From NCBI GenBank assembly GCA_900763175.1, contig CAAFJI010000103.1:1-23399 (forward strand): a DNA stretch of 23,399 nt, read 5' to 3'. Positions within the stretch are counted from its first letter, which is position 1, and every line of letters starts with the position of its first letter. Source of the stretch: Lachnospiraceae bacterium (lineage in GTDB: Bacteria > Bacillota > Clostridia > Lachnospirales > Lachnospiraceae). The notes under the pieces were generated by a model. The model did no database searches. It saw only the letters and a list, made by a program, of their open reading frames with translations, and was not told where the DNA came from. Below, one piece after another: positions 1-8,051 of the stretch. A program made the position numbers and the translations under genes.

Positions 1-7
1 TAATGGG

Positions 8-36
8 TTGAATAAAAAGGGGGAAACCGTTATAAT
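8..36 (+). promoter_or_regulatory. Promoter of larBC
   Basis: The -35 box TTGAAT lies at 8-13 and a perfect -10 box TATAAT at 31-36, with a 17-base spacer. It sits about 40 bases upstream of the larB start, so it is the likely sigma-A-type promoter of larB-larC. No operator is evident. Confidence 0.75.
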
Positions 37-75
37 GGGGAACAAACGTTTATAAATGAAGAGGAGTGGTCATGG

Positions 76-822
76 ATGACTTTGGAAGAAATTCTTGCCC
101 AGGTGCAGAAGGGAACACTTTCTCCTGATGTGGCAGAGAGCCTGATCCGTCAGGAAGGATATAAAGAGATGTGTTATGCGAAGCTGGATACAGGGAGAAA
201 AGCCCGTACCGGATTTGCAGAGGTGATTTATTGCAGCAATAAGGCAGACATTCATCTGACGAAGATTTTTGAACGGTTATATCAGGAAGAGGGAGAGGTA
301 CTTGGAACACGGGCTTCTCAGGCACAGTACGAGCTGGTGCAGGAGAGATTTCCCCAGGTTCAGTATGATCCGATTTCCAGAATCCTTAAAATAGAGAAGA
401 AGGATAAGATCCATGAAGGGAAGATCGCAGTGTGTACAGCAGGAACTGCCGATATTCCCGTTGCGGAGGAGGCTGCCCAGACAGCAGAATATTTCGGAGC
501 TCATGTGGAGCGTATCTATGATGTGGGAGTCAGCGGAATGCACCGTCTTTTTTCCAGGCTGGATACTATTCAGGATGCCAACTGTGTTGTAGCAGTTGCC
601 GGTATGGAAGGGGCTCTTGCAAGTGTGATAGGAGGACTGGTGAGCCGTCCGGTGATCGCAGTACCTACCTCAGTGGGCTATGGCGCCAATTTCCATGGGC
701 TGTCAGCCCTTCTGACTATGATCAATTCCTGTGCAAATGGAATTGCGACTGTGAATATTGATAATGGATATGGTGCCGGATATCTGGCGACACAGATAAA
801 TAGACTGGCTATTGGAAAATGA
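76..822 (+). CDS. larB: Nickel pincer cofactor biosynthesis protein LarB
   Basis: LarB is known to carboxylate the pyridinium ring of nicotinic acid adenine dinucleotide and hydrolyse it to pyridinium-3,5-biscarboxylic acid mononucleotide, the first step to the nickel-pincer cofactor of lactate racemase (LarA) and related enzymes. The 248-residue protein has the usual LarB length. It has a family N-terminal region (about residues 1-110) followed by a PurE/AIR-carboxylase-like domain with VCTAGTADIPVAEEA (about 118-132) and a Gly-rich C-terminal part including SRPVIAVPTSVGYGA and NIDNGYGAGY. The start at 76 is chosen because GAGGAG at 61-66 sits 9 bases upstream; the ATG at 72 is out of frame. 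It is the first gene of a two-gene unit with larC. The protein is probably cytoplasmic. Family assignment is confident; the client enzyme is unknown because larA is not in the window. Confidence 0.93.
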   Translation: MTLEEILAQVQKGTLSPDVAESLIRQEGYKEMCYAKLDTGRKARTGFAEVIYCSNKADIHLTKIFERLYQEEGEVLGTRASQAQYELVQERFPQVQYDPISRILKIEKKDKIHEGKIAVCTAGTADIPVAEEAAQTAEYFGAHVERIYDVGVSGMHRLFSRLDTIQDANCVVAVAGMEGALASVIGGLVSRPVIAVPTSVGYGANFHGLSALLTMINSCANGIATVNIDNGYGAGYLATQINRLAIGK

Positions 823-923
823 TGAGAATTGCGGGAGCGGCTTTGCGGCTGGGCAATTCGTGGGATGTCAGGTTTGGCACAAGATTTGTGCTGGACATCA
901 TAGGAAATAGACGAGGAGAGATT

Positions 924-2363
924 ATGGGAAAAACATTATATCTGGAATGCTATTCTGGAATTAGCGGGGACATGACAGTGGCGTCTCTTCTGGATCTGGG
1001 TGCCGATGAGAAAGTGCTGGAGGCAGTGCTGAGAAGCCTTCCGGTGCAGGGATTTACAACGAAGATTACGAGAGTGAAGAAATCCGGGATTGATGCCTGC
1101 GATTTTGATGTGGTGCTGGATGCGGAGATAGATAGACATGATCATGATATGGAGTATTTGCATGGACATGACCATATTCATGGAGGAGAACATACCCACA
1201 GCGAAGACCATGAGCACAGTCGTGAGGAGCACGTTCACAGCGAAGGCCATGAGCACAGCCATATGGAGGAATACAGCCACAGCGAGGCTTATGAGCATTC
1301 CCATACCCATGAGGCAGCAGCTCATGCTCACTGTGAGGAAGAAACACACACGCACGAACACCACCATCATCACCAGCACCGTGGAATGAAAGAAATCCGT
1401 GAGATTATTGCTGGCGCTGATATGACAGACCGTGCAAGGGCAATCTCCGAAAGAATATTTGAGATTCTGGCAGCGGCAGAAGCGAAGGCACACAATGTTC
1501 CGGTGGAAGAGGTCCATTTCCATGAAGTAGGAGCTGTTGATTCCATCGTAGATATTTTATCTGTGGCAGTTTGCGTAGACAATCTTGACATTACAGAAGT
1601 CATCGTGCCGGTTTTATACGAAGGAAGTGGAACCATCCGCTGCCGTCATGGAATCCTGCCGGTTCCGGTACCTGCAGTGTCCAATGTTGCAGCCCAGTGT
1701 GGATTGAACCTGCACATTACATCCGTTCAGGGTGAGCTTGTGACGCCTACAGGAGCCGCCATTGTGGCAGCACTTCGCACCTCCGATACACTGCCGGAGA
1801 ATTTCGTGATCGAGAAAACAGGCATCGGAGCCGGAAAAAGAATCTATGAGTGCCCTGGCATTCTGCGTGCCATGCTGATAAAGCCAGAGACAAAAAAGGC
1901 AGAGGCGCAGCCGGAGAGTGGCTGCCAGGATGTGATCTGCAAGCTGGAGACAAACATAGACGACTGCAGCGGTGAGATCCTGGGTTTTGTGATGGAGCGG
2001 CTTTTTGAAGCAGGAGCCAAGGATGTTCACTATACGCCTGTATATATGAAGAAAAACCGCCCGGCCTGGCTTCTTACTGTAATTTGCACAGAGGAGGATG
2101 CTGCAGGCATGGAAGAGATGATCTTTGCAGAAACCACAAGCATCGGAATCCGCAAAGCCAGAATGGAACGGACCATTCTGCCAAGGAGAAAAATAAAAGT
2201 GATGATCCCCTTTGGAGAAGTGGAGGTGAAGGTCTGCGGTCCGGAAGGCGCTGAAAAATGCTATCCGGAATATGAAAGCCTGGCGAAAATCTGCAGAAAA
2301 ACAGGGATTTCCTATGCGGAAGCCTACCAGATGACAGTAGAAGCCAGCAAGAACCTGGAATAA
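924..2363 (+). CDS. larC: Nickel insertion protein LarC (cyclometallase) with His-rich insert
   Basis: LarC is known to insert nickel into pyridinium-3,5-bisthiocarboxylic acid mononucleotide in a CTP-dependent reaction, giving the nickel-pincer nucleotide. The 479-residue protein starts with the family hallmark LYLECYSGISGDM. A long insert follows, with 29 His among residues 72-152, ending in HHHHH. Then come the conserved central part (HFHEVGAVDSIVDI, GELVTPTGAAI) and the C-terminal LarC2 part (LETNIDDCSGE, TPVYMKKNRPAW). The open frame reaches back to an ATG at 819, but ATG 924 is the start: GAGGAGAG lies at 913-920 and homology begins exactly there. In Lactiplantibacillus plantarum LarC is made by a programmed frameshift joining larC1 and larC2; here one uninterrupted frame encodes both. 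The insert probably stores or delivers nickel. LarE, the sulfur donor, is not seen here. Confidence 0.93.
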   Translation: MGKTLYLECYSGISGDMTVASLLDLGADEKVLEAVLRSLPVQGFTTKITRVKKSGIDACDFDVVLDAEIDRHDHDMEYLHGHDHIHGGEHTHSEDHEHSREEHVHSEGHEHSHMEEYSHSEAYEHSHTHEAAAHAHCEEETHTHEHHHHHQHRGMKEIREIIAGADMTDRARAISERIFEILAAAEAKAHNVPVEEVHFHEVGAVDSIVDILSVAVCVDNLDITEVIVPVLYEGSGTIRCRHGILPVPVPAVSNVAAQCGLNLHITSVQGELVTPTGAAIVAALRTSDTLPENFVIEKTGIGAGKRIYECPGILRAMLIKPETKKAEAQPESGCQDVICKLETNIDDCSGEILGFVMERLFEAGAKDVHYTPVYMKKNRPAWLLTVICTEEDAAGMEEMIFAETTSIGIRKARMERTILPRRKIKVMIPFGEVEVKVCGPEGAEKCYPEYESLAKICRKTGISYAEAYQMTVEASKNLE

Positions 2364-2645
2364 TCGTTAGTTAGACAAGGTAAGGCAAAGAGCAGTCCTT
2401 TATTTGCAGGCCCTATTTGGCGGAGAATCTGTTCAAAATCTGGTTGACGCAGCGCAGAGGCATTCCGGCAATCCATGTATCCCCATCCTGCGGTACATTT
2501 CGCCCGAATTTGGCTGTCACATCCTGCCCAAACTGTAACAAATCGCAATCTTGCAACCTATAAAATAGTATGATACAATACAATTTGGCTTTTTATGACA
2601 GGAATCTGCAGCCTGTCAAATTTTCAAAAACACAATGGAGTGAAT
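2364..2645 (+). other. Intergenic region between larC and the polymer locus
   Basis: No convincing gene, terminator hairpin or RNA element was seen in this stretch. Its right end holds the promoter at 2551-2579. A 74-codon minus-strand frame (2324-2548) overlaps the larC end and has no clear ribosome binding site. Confidence 0.5.
2551..2579 (+). promoter_or_regulatory. Extended -10 promoter of the polymer locus
   Basis: The -35 box TTGCAA is at 2551-2556 and the -10 box TACAAT at 2574-2579, spaced by 17 bases. A TG at 2571-2572 sits one base before the -10 box, forming an extended -10. It lies about 65 bases before the permease start and is probably the main promoter for the following ten co-directional, mostly abutting genes. 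Confidence 0.7.
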
Positions 2646-3422
2646 ATGAAGAAATACTTTGATAATCTCAGACAGTATCAGTTCCTTTTAAGCGAGCTGG
2701 TAAAAAAAGGAATCAAGCTGAAATATCGTCGTTCTTACCTTGGTATTTTGTGGTCCATGCTGGAACCGCTGCTTTCCATGGTGGTGCTGACCATCGTATT
2801 CGGAACTCTGTATGGCAATACAGACAAGACCTTTCCGGTCTATATCCTGTCAGGACGTCTTTTATACAGCTTTTATTCCTCGGCAACCAAGACCGCACTG
2901 AAATCCATCCGGTCCAATTCTGCAATGATTAAAAAGGTATATGTACCAAAGTACCTGTACCCCCTTTCTACTGTTATTTACAATTATGTGATTTTCCTGA
3001 TCTCCATGCTTGTGCTTGCCATTGTAAGCATTGTACTGGGACTGAAGCCTACCATTTATCTGCTGCAGGCTCCGGTAGCCCTGATCATCATTCTGATCCT
3101 TTCCTATGGATGTGGAATGTTTCTGGCAACCATCGGCGTATTCTTCAGGGATATTGAGTATCTCTGGTCCGTTGCCCTGATGCTGATCATGTACACCTGT
3201 GCGATTTTCTATTATCCAAGCAAGCTCCTGAAAAGTGGCTGGGCATGGATCCTGAAATTCAATCCGCTGTACTGCACCATCCAGATTTTCCGTTCTGCGA
3301 TTTTCGGAGAACCGATGTATCCGCCTTATGTGATCTATGCGGCCACATTCAGCGTGCTGATCACCATCATCGGACTTGTATGCTTCAAGAAGAAGCAGGA
3401 CAATTTTATTCTGTACATTTAA
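2646..3422 (+). CDS. ABC-2 type polysaccharide/teichoic acid export permease (TagG/Wzm-like)
   Basis: This is the membrane half of an ABC exporter that flips an undecaprenyl-linked surface polymer across the cytoplasmic membrane. The 258-residue protein has the ABC-2 layout: an N-terminal amphipathic stretch with the family motif KLKYRRSYLGILWSMLEPLL (about residues 24-43), then about six membrane segments (near 40-56, 66-80, 106-132, 140-165, 172-190 and 228-246). It ends FILYI, as many Wzm/TagG proteins do. The start at 2646 is preferred over 2595 because GGAG (2637-2640) precedes it with proper spacing and the 17 extra residues are atypical. The ATPase gene begins 9 bases downstream, so the two are probably translationally coupled. 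The following TagF/TagD-type genes argue for a teichoic-acid-like cargo. Confidence 0.9.
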   Translation: MKKYFDNLRQYQFLLSELVKKGIKLKYRRSYLGILWSMLEPLLSMVVLTIVFGTLYGNTDKTFPVYILSGRLLYSFYSSATKTALKSIRSNSAMIKKVYVPKYLYPLSTVIYNYVIFLISMLVLAIVSIVLGLKPTIYLLQAPVALIIILILSYGCGMFLATIGVFFRDIEYLWSVALMLIMYTCAIFYYPSKLLKSGWAWILKFNPLYCTIQIFRSAIFGEPMYPPYVIYAATFSVLITIIGLVCFKKKQDNFILYI

Positions 3423-3431
3423 GGAGATAAC

Positions 3432-4172
3432 ATGAGCAAGAATGCTATAGAAGTTGATAATGTAAGCATGAAGTTCAACCTGAGCCGTGAGAAGGTTGAC
3501 AGCCTAAAAGACTATATTTTCAAAGCAATCAAGCGGGAACTTCATTACAACGAGTTCTGGGCACTGAAAAATGTAAGCTTTAATGTGGAAAAAGGTGACC
3601 GTGTAGGAATCCTTGGCCTGAACGGAGCTGGAAAAAGTACTCTCCTGAAAGTAATTTCCGGTGTATTCAAGCCTACAGAGGGCCATGTGGAGAAGCACGG
3701 AAAAATGGTTCCCCTTCTGGAGCTGGGAGCAGGCTTTGATCCCCAGTATACAGGCAAGGAGAACATTTACCTTTACGGAGCCATGCTTGGCTATACCAAG
3801 AAATTCATTGACAGCAAATACAACGAGATCGTGGAGTTCTCCGAGCTTCAGAAATTTATGGATGTACCTGTGAAGAATTATTCCTCGGGTATGAAATCCA
3901 GACTTGGTTTTTCTATTGCAACTGTAGTAGAGCCCAAAATTCTGATCCTGGATGAGGTTCTGTCCGTAGGAGATGCCAAGTTCCGTAAAAAAAGTGAAAA
4001 TAAGATCATGAGTATGTTTGATTCCGGAGTTACAGTCCTTTTCGTGTCCCATTCCCTGGAACAGGTTATGCGTCTTTGCAACAAGGCTATGATTCTGGAA
4101 AAAGGACAGCTTATTGCGTACGGGGATATTGATCCGATCGCAGAACAATACAGTAAAATGATAGGTGGCTGA
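3432..4172 (+). CDS. ABC exporter ATP-binding protein (TagH/Wzt-like, short form)
   Basis: This is the ATPase partner of the preceding permease; it powers polymer export. In 246 residues it has a Walker A GLNGAGKST (62-70), the polysaccharide-export variant signature SSGMKSRL (151-158), Walker B ILILDE (170-175), D-loop SVGD and switch His207. The N-terminal segment with FWALKNVSF is typical of TagH/Wzt. The protein ends soon after the nucleotide-binding domain: it lacks the C-terminal carbohydrate-binding domain of E. coli O9a Wzt and the long extension of B. subtilis TagH (family knowledge). This suggests that recognition of a capped chain end is not built into this subunit. AAGGAG precedes the ATG, and the next gene starts 5 bases after the stop. 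Confidence 0.92.
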   Translation: MSKNAIEVDNVSMKFNLSREKVDSLKDYIFKAIKRELHYNEFWALKNVSFNVEKGDRVGILGLNGAGKSTLLKVISGVFKPTEGHVEKHGKMVPLLELGAGFDPQYTGKENIYLYGAMLGYTKKFIDSKYNEIVEFSELQKFMDVPVKNYSSGMKSRLGFSIATVVEPKILILDEVLSVGDAKFRKKSENKIMSMFDSGVTVLFVSHSLEQVMRLCNKAMILEKGQLIAYGDIDPIAEQYSKMIGG

Positions 4173-4177
4173 GCATC

Positions 4178-5275
4178 GTGAAAATCCTGCAGGTAGGCCT
4201 GGGAAACAATCCAGGAGGAGTAGAAGCTTTTGTAATGAACTATTTCCGGGAACTTTCCAAAAACGGAGTTTCCTTTGACTTTGTTTCCATGTACGGCACC
4301 ATTGCCTACGAGAAGGAAATCCTTTCCCTGGGGGGAAGAGTCTTTTATGTACCCAATGTGAAGAAGGACTATTTTGGCTATGTGAGGAAATTTACCGCAC
4401 TTCTGGAAAAAGAGAAGTACGACGTTGTTCATGTAAATATGCTCTCCGCAGCCAATATCCTGCCTTTACAGCTTGCCAAAAAGGCAGGAGTAAAAAAGGT
4501 GATCGCCCATTCCCACAATGCCTCCGCTCCTGGGATGCTTCGCAAGATGATGGACAAGCTGAACCGTCCGAAGCTGAACCGGTATGCAGACCGGAAGCTG
4601 GCCTGCTCAGAGGTGGCAGGAAGATGGCTTTTCGGAGAAATGGCTTATAACAGGGGAGAGGTGACCCTTGTTTCCAATGCCATTGACACAGGAAAATATG
4701 CCTATTCTGAGGAAAACCGCAAGGCAATCCGCCAGAGATACGGCATTGGAGAGGAGCTGGTCATTGGCCATGTGGGAAGATTTCAGGTTCAGAAGAACCA
4801 TGATGGAATTGCACATATTTTTTATGAAATACAGAAAATACACCCAAGGTCAAAGCTGTGTCTCATCGGGGATGGAGAATTAAAGGAATCCATAAAGGGC
4901 TTTTTCAGGGAAAAGAGAATTCTGGATAAGGTGATATTTACAGGAGTATGTCCGGATGTGGAGCGTTATTTAAGTGCGATGGATGTATTCCTTTTTCCCT
5001 CTTTATTTGAGGGACTGCCTTTTACCCTTCTGGAAGCCCAGGCAAACGGACTTCCCTGTGTGATCTCCGATACCATCACACCAGAGGCGGTTCTTTCCTG
5101 GGAAAATGTGCGCAGTCTGTCCCTGGAAGAAAAGCCGGAAATCTGGGCTGAAGCAGTTCTTAAGATAAGAGAAACAGGGCGTACGAAGACAGACCTTGCA
5201 GCCAGAAGAGTGGCAGAGGCAGGCTTTGACATTACCCGGGAAGCTGATAAGCTGATGAAATTGTACCAGGAGTAG
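4178..5275 (+). CDS. GT4-family glycosyltransferase
   Basis: This is a retaining GT-B glycosyltransferase that probably adds a hexose to the lipid-linked intermediate at the cytoplasmic face; donor and acceptor are unknown. The 365-residue protein has an N-terminal Rossmann half with the acceptor-side motif NPGGVEAFV (about 11-19) and YDVVHVNMLS (81-90). The C-terminal half has IGHVGRFQVQKN (196-207), LIGDGEL (229-235) and the EX7E pair E278/E286 in FEGLPFTLLEA. The gene starts with GTG at 4178, preceded by AGGTGG at 4163-4168; no ATG fits. It begins 5 bases after the ATPase stop and ends 3 bases before the next ATG, so it belongs to the export operon. Confidence 0.88.
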   Translation: MKILQVGLGNNPGGVEAFVMNYFRELSKNGVSFDFVSMYGTIAYEKEILSLGGRVFYVPNVKKDYFGYVRKFTALLEKEKYDVVHVNMLSAANILPLQLAKKAGVKKVIAHSHNASAPGMLRKMMDKLNRPKLNRYADRKLACSEVAGRWLFGEMAYNRGEVTLVSNAIDTGKYAYSEENRKAIRQRYGIGEELVIGHVGRFQVQKNHDGIAHIFYEIQKIHPRSKLCLIGDGELKESIKGFFREKRILDKVIFTGVCPDVERYLSAMDVFLFPSLFEGLPFTLLEAQANGLPCVISDTITPEAVLSWENVRSLSLEEKPEIWAEAVLKIRETGRTKTDLAARRVAEAGFDITREADKLMKLYQE

Positions 5276-5278
5276 GAT

Positions 5279-6274
5279 ATGGAAAAAATAGATTTTGTAC
5301 TGACATGGGTAGACGGCGGAGATGAAAACTGGCTGAAAGAGCGGAGAAACTATCAGCCGGGAAGGGGCGCTGATGCAGGAGAGAGCAGATACCGGGACTG
5401 GGAGAATCTTCAGTACTGGTTCCGTGGCGTGGAGAAATTTGCTCCCTGGGTGAATAAGATTTATTTTGTCACATGGGGCCATCTTCCGAAATGGCTGAAC
5501 ACTTCCCATGAGAAGATCCAGGTGGTGAGACATGAGGACTTCATGGCACCGGCTTACCTCCCTACCTTTAACATCAATTCCATAGAATTGAATCTTCATC
5601 GGATTAAAGGGCTATCACAGCAGTTTGTGTTTTTTAATGATGATATGTTTCTCATCAATTCCGTAGCGCAGGAAGACTTTTTCAAAAACGGGCTTCCCCG
5701 TGACTGCTGTATTGAGACGGCACTGGTGCAGGATAATATCCGAAATCCTTTTGCAAATATTCTTATGAATGATGCAGCTTTGGTAAATATGCATTATAAT
5801 AAAAAGGAAACAGTGAAAAAACAGGCTGCAAAATGGTTCAGTCCGACGTATGGTACCATGCTTTTCCGGAATCTTCTTATGCTGCCTTACCGTGAATTTT
5901 CCAGCTTTAAGTACACCCATCTTCCAAGTGCTTTCCTTAAGAGCACCTATGAAAAGGTATGGCAGGAGGAGGGGGAAGTGCTGGATGAAGTGTGCCGGAA
6001 CCGGTTCCGTACCGTGTTTGACATCAACCAGTATGTAATGAAATACTGGCAGTATATGGAGGGGAATTTTGTTCCACAGTCCCCGAAGATCGGACGTTTT
6101 TACACCATTGGAAAGCATGATGAGCAGATCCGGCAGACCATTCGGACACAGGCCTGCAAGATGATCTGCCTGAATGACGATGTAAATGTGGGAGATTTTG
6201 AAAGGCAGAAGGCTGCCATCCGGGAATCCTTTGAAAAGATTTTTCCGGAGAAATCTTCTTTTGAGAAGGAATAG
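5279..6274 (+). CDS. Stealth-family sugar-1-phosphate transferase
   Basis: Stealth proteins, the bacterial relatives of human GlcNAc-1-phosphotransferase, transfer hexose-1-phosphate from a nucleotide sugar and so create phosphodiester-linked glycans. All four conserved regions can be seen in 331 residues: CR1 IDFVLTWVDGGDENW (4-18); CR2 from RYRDWENLQYWFRGVEKFAPW (about 38-57) through FVFFNDDMFL (116-125); CR3 around SPTYGTMLFRN and FKYTHLPSAFLKSTY; and CR4 near RFYTIGKHDEQIR with a C-terminal NDDV and FEKIFPEKSSFE. The Asp pair of NDDMF is the metal-binding candidate. CAGGAG in the preceding stop region is its ribosome binding site. Next to TagF-like genes it predicts that the polymer also contains sugar-phosphate linkages. 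The exact sugar cannot be read from sequence. Confidence 0.9.
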   Translation: MEKIDFVLTWVDGGDENWLKERRNYQPGRGADAGESRYRDWENLQYWFRGVEKFAPWVNKIYFVTWGHLPKWLNTSHEKIQVVRHEDFMAPAYLPTFNINSIELNLHRIKGLSQQFVFFNDDMFLINSVAQEDFFKNGLPRDCCIETALVQDNIRNPFANILMNDAALVNMHYNKKETVKKQAAKWFSPTYGTMLFRNLLMLPYREFSSFKYTHLPSAFLKSTYEKVWQEEGEVLDEVCRNRFRTVFDINQYVMKYWQYMEGNFVPQSPKIGRFYTIGKHDEQIRQTIRTQACKMICLNDDVNVGDFERQKAAIRESFEKIFPEKSSFEKE

Positions 6275-6289
6275 ATGTGAGGGCAGGAG

Positions 6290-7564
6290 ATGACCAAGGA
6301 TTCCCTGAAAAAGAAATTAAAAGAAGAAGGTCTGATCAGAAGCGGACTGTATTATCTGGGCCGTTTTTTTTCAAAGGCAGAGCTTGCTGTTGTGGGCAAG
6401 TGGTTCGGGAGGCATGGAAGGCTTCGGCCTGACTGTATTGTGCTGAAGAACAGGACCATGCAGGATATGACAGACAATCCCAGAGCTTTTTATGAGTATC
6501 TTCTCCAGAAGAAAATAAATGAGAAATACCAGATTATCTGGATGGTTTCCGATAAGAAAAAATGCAGAAGCCAGAAAGAAAAAAATGTAAAATTTGTGAC
6601 AGCAGAAAACAAGTATGGCTGGTCCAGTCCACTTGCCTATTACTACGGGGCAGTGGCAGGCTTTTTCTTTTATACGAACAATACGGCGTACCTGAATTTC
6701 TATCACTGTGAGGGCCAGACCACAGTCAATATGTGGCATGGCTGCGGCTACAAGGATGTTGCCAGGGACAACAAGCCCCCGGCAGGAAAAAGCATGATGC
6801 ATTTCGACCATGCACTGGTGCCTGGTGATGTTTTTGTGAAAACCAAGTCAAAATATTGGAACTGCAGTCAGGAGAAAGTCCTTCCCCTTGGCTATCCCAG
6901 ATATGACTGGATGCTTCATCCCGGGATGGACAGAGCCGCTATGCTGAAGAAATTATTTGGCAGGGAGGATGCCAGAACCATAATCTGGATGCCGACTTTT
7001 CGGAAAAGTGATATTCTGGTCAGTGCAGAGAACCAGATCGACCTGCCGTTTCAGCTGCCTGCCTTAAAAAACGAGAGAGAATTAGAAGAGCTGGATCACT
7101 GCCTGAAGGAGAATGAGGTATTCCTTATCATCAAGAAGCATCCTCTTCAGTCCGGATGGAATTCCAGGGAGGAGAACTACACCAACATCCGGTATGTGAC
7201 AGAAGAAATGCTTGCAGAAGCCGGCATCTGGCTTTATGAGATGGTTGGAGTCTGTGATGCCCTGATCTCTGATTATTCCTCTATCGCAGTGGATTTCATG
7301 CTTCTTGACCGTCCTCTTGGCTATGTGCTTACAGACCTTGAACGCTATCGGGAGACAAGAGGCTTTGTATTTGAAAATCCGGAAGAATATATGCCTGGTG
7401 CAAGGCTTTATGACCTTTCAGATCTGGAAGACTTTGTCTGCGATATTTCCGGGGGCAAAGATCCCTTTAAGGAAGAGAGGAGAAAATTGCTGCCTGCCAT
7501 GCATACCATGCCTGTAAAAGACAGCTATTGCGGTGCACTTGCCAGGTATCTGAATATACAGTGA
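6290..7564 (+). CDS. CDP-glycerol glycerophosphotransferase family protein (TagB/TagF-like)
   Basis: The protein probably transfers glycerol-phosphate (or another polyol phosphate) from its CDP form to a growing polymer on the membrane inner face. The 424-residue protein has the glyphos_transf layout: MTDNPRAFYEYLLQ (60-73), NMWHGCGYK with catalytic-type His150, LGYPRYD (200-206), WMPTFR (233-238), IIKKHP with His284, and SDYSSIAVDF (327-336) followed by RPLGYVLTDLERY. The two His residues match the catalytic pair known in Staphylococcus epidermidis TagF. The start at 6290 uses GAGGG at 6279-6283 with 6-base spacing. The short N-terminal basic helix may bind the membrane. TagB (single primer unit) and TagF (polymerase) cannot be told apart from sequence alone; its size favours a TagB-like enzyme. 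Confidence 0.9.
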   Translation: MTKDSLKKKLKEEGLIRSGLYYLGRFFSKAELAVVGKWFGRHGRLRPDCIVLKNRTMQDMTDNPRAFYEYLLQKKINEKYQIIWMVSDKKKCRSQKEKNVKFVTAENKYGWSSPLAYYYGAVAGFFFYTNNTAYLNFYHCEGQTTVNMWHGCGYKDVARDNKPPAGKSMMHFDHALVPGDVFVKTKSKYWNCSQEKVLPLGYPRYDWMLHPGMDRAAMLKKLFGREDARTIIWMPTFRKSDILVSAENQIDLPFQLPALKNERELEELDHCLKENEVFLIIKKHPLQSGWNSREENYTNIRYVTEEMLAEAGIWLYEMVGVCDALISDYSSIAVDFMLLDRPLGYVLTDLERYRETRGFVFENPEEYMPGARLYDLSDLEDFVCDISGGKDPFKEERRKLLPAMHTMPVKDSYCGALARYLNIQ

Positions 7565-7588
7565 AAATCATACAGGAGGTAGGAAGAA

Positions 7589-8005
7589 ATGGGAAAGGTA
7601 ATCGGCTACACACAGGGTACCTATGATATGTTTCATATCGGACACCTGAACCTTATCAAAAATGCGAAAAGAAGATGTGACTACCTGATCGTGGGAGTCA
7701 ATACAGATGAGCTTGTAGAAAGCTACAAACAGAAGAGACCCATTGTTCCTTTGGAGGAGCGTGCGGAGATTGTACGCGCCATCAAATATGTAGATGAGGT
7801 GATCATCACAAACACTCTGGATAAGAAGGTAATCTGGGACAAGATCCGTTTTGATGAAATCTATATCGGAGATGACTGGAAGGGAAATGAGCGTTGGGAG
7901 CGTACCGGCAGGGAGATGGCAGAGCTTGGTGCCAGGCTGGTTTACCTGCCTTATACAAGAGATACCTCTTCTACCATGCTTCGGGAAAAATTAAAAGAGT
8001 ATTAA
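7589..8005 (+). CDS. tagD: Glycerol-3-phosphate cytidylyltransferase
   Basis: TagD-type enzymes make CDP-glycerol from CTP and sn-glycerol 3-phosphate, the activated donor for the glycerophosphotransferases encoded on both sides. In 138 residues the protein shows the nucleotidyltransferase motif GTYDMFHIGH (10-19, the HxGH box), NAKRRCDYLIVGV (25-37), and a C-terminal RDTSST segment (124-129) at the place of the RTEGISTT motif of B. subtilis TagD. Length fits the family (129 residues in B. subtilis). A strong AGGAGGT precedes the ATG. Its position between two TagB/F genes supports CDP-glycerol as donor. Other cytidylyltransferases of the family use other alcohol phosphates, so the substrate is inferred from context. 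Confidence 0.92.
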   Translation: MGKVIGYTQGTYDMFHIGHLNLIKNAKRRCDYLIVGVNTDELVESYKQKRPIVPLEERAEIVRAIKYVDEVIITNTLDKKVIWDKIRFDEIYIGDDWKGNERWERTGREMAELGARLVYLPYTRDTSSTMLREKLKEY

Positions 8006-8051
8006 AGCATTTTAGGGCATGCCCTCCAAATGCTCTAGGAAAGGTGAGACC

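Noticed and set aside
819..923. Upstream larC start overlapping the larB stop
   Set aside because: The extra 35 residues do not look like LarC, while the ATG at 924 has a good ribosome binding site and exact family homology.
1177..1380. Regular short repeats suggestive of a CRISPR array
   Set aside because: They are degenerate codon-level repeats encoding the LarC His-rich tract, without uniform repeats or unique spacers.
936..1523. A 195-codon minus-strand frame opposite larC
   Set aside because: Its Met/Val/His-poor composition is the antisense image of the His-rich larC tract; no domain is recognised.
2324..2548. A 74-codon minus-strand frame in the larC-tagG gap
   Set aside because: Overlaps the larC end, has no ribosome binding site and no recognisable domain. 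It could be a remnant or an intergenic repeat, but nothing here supports that.
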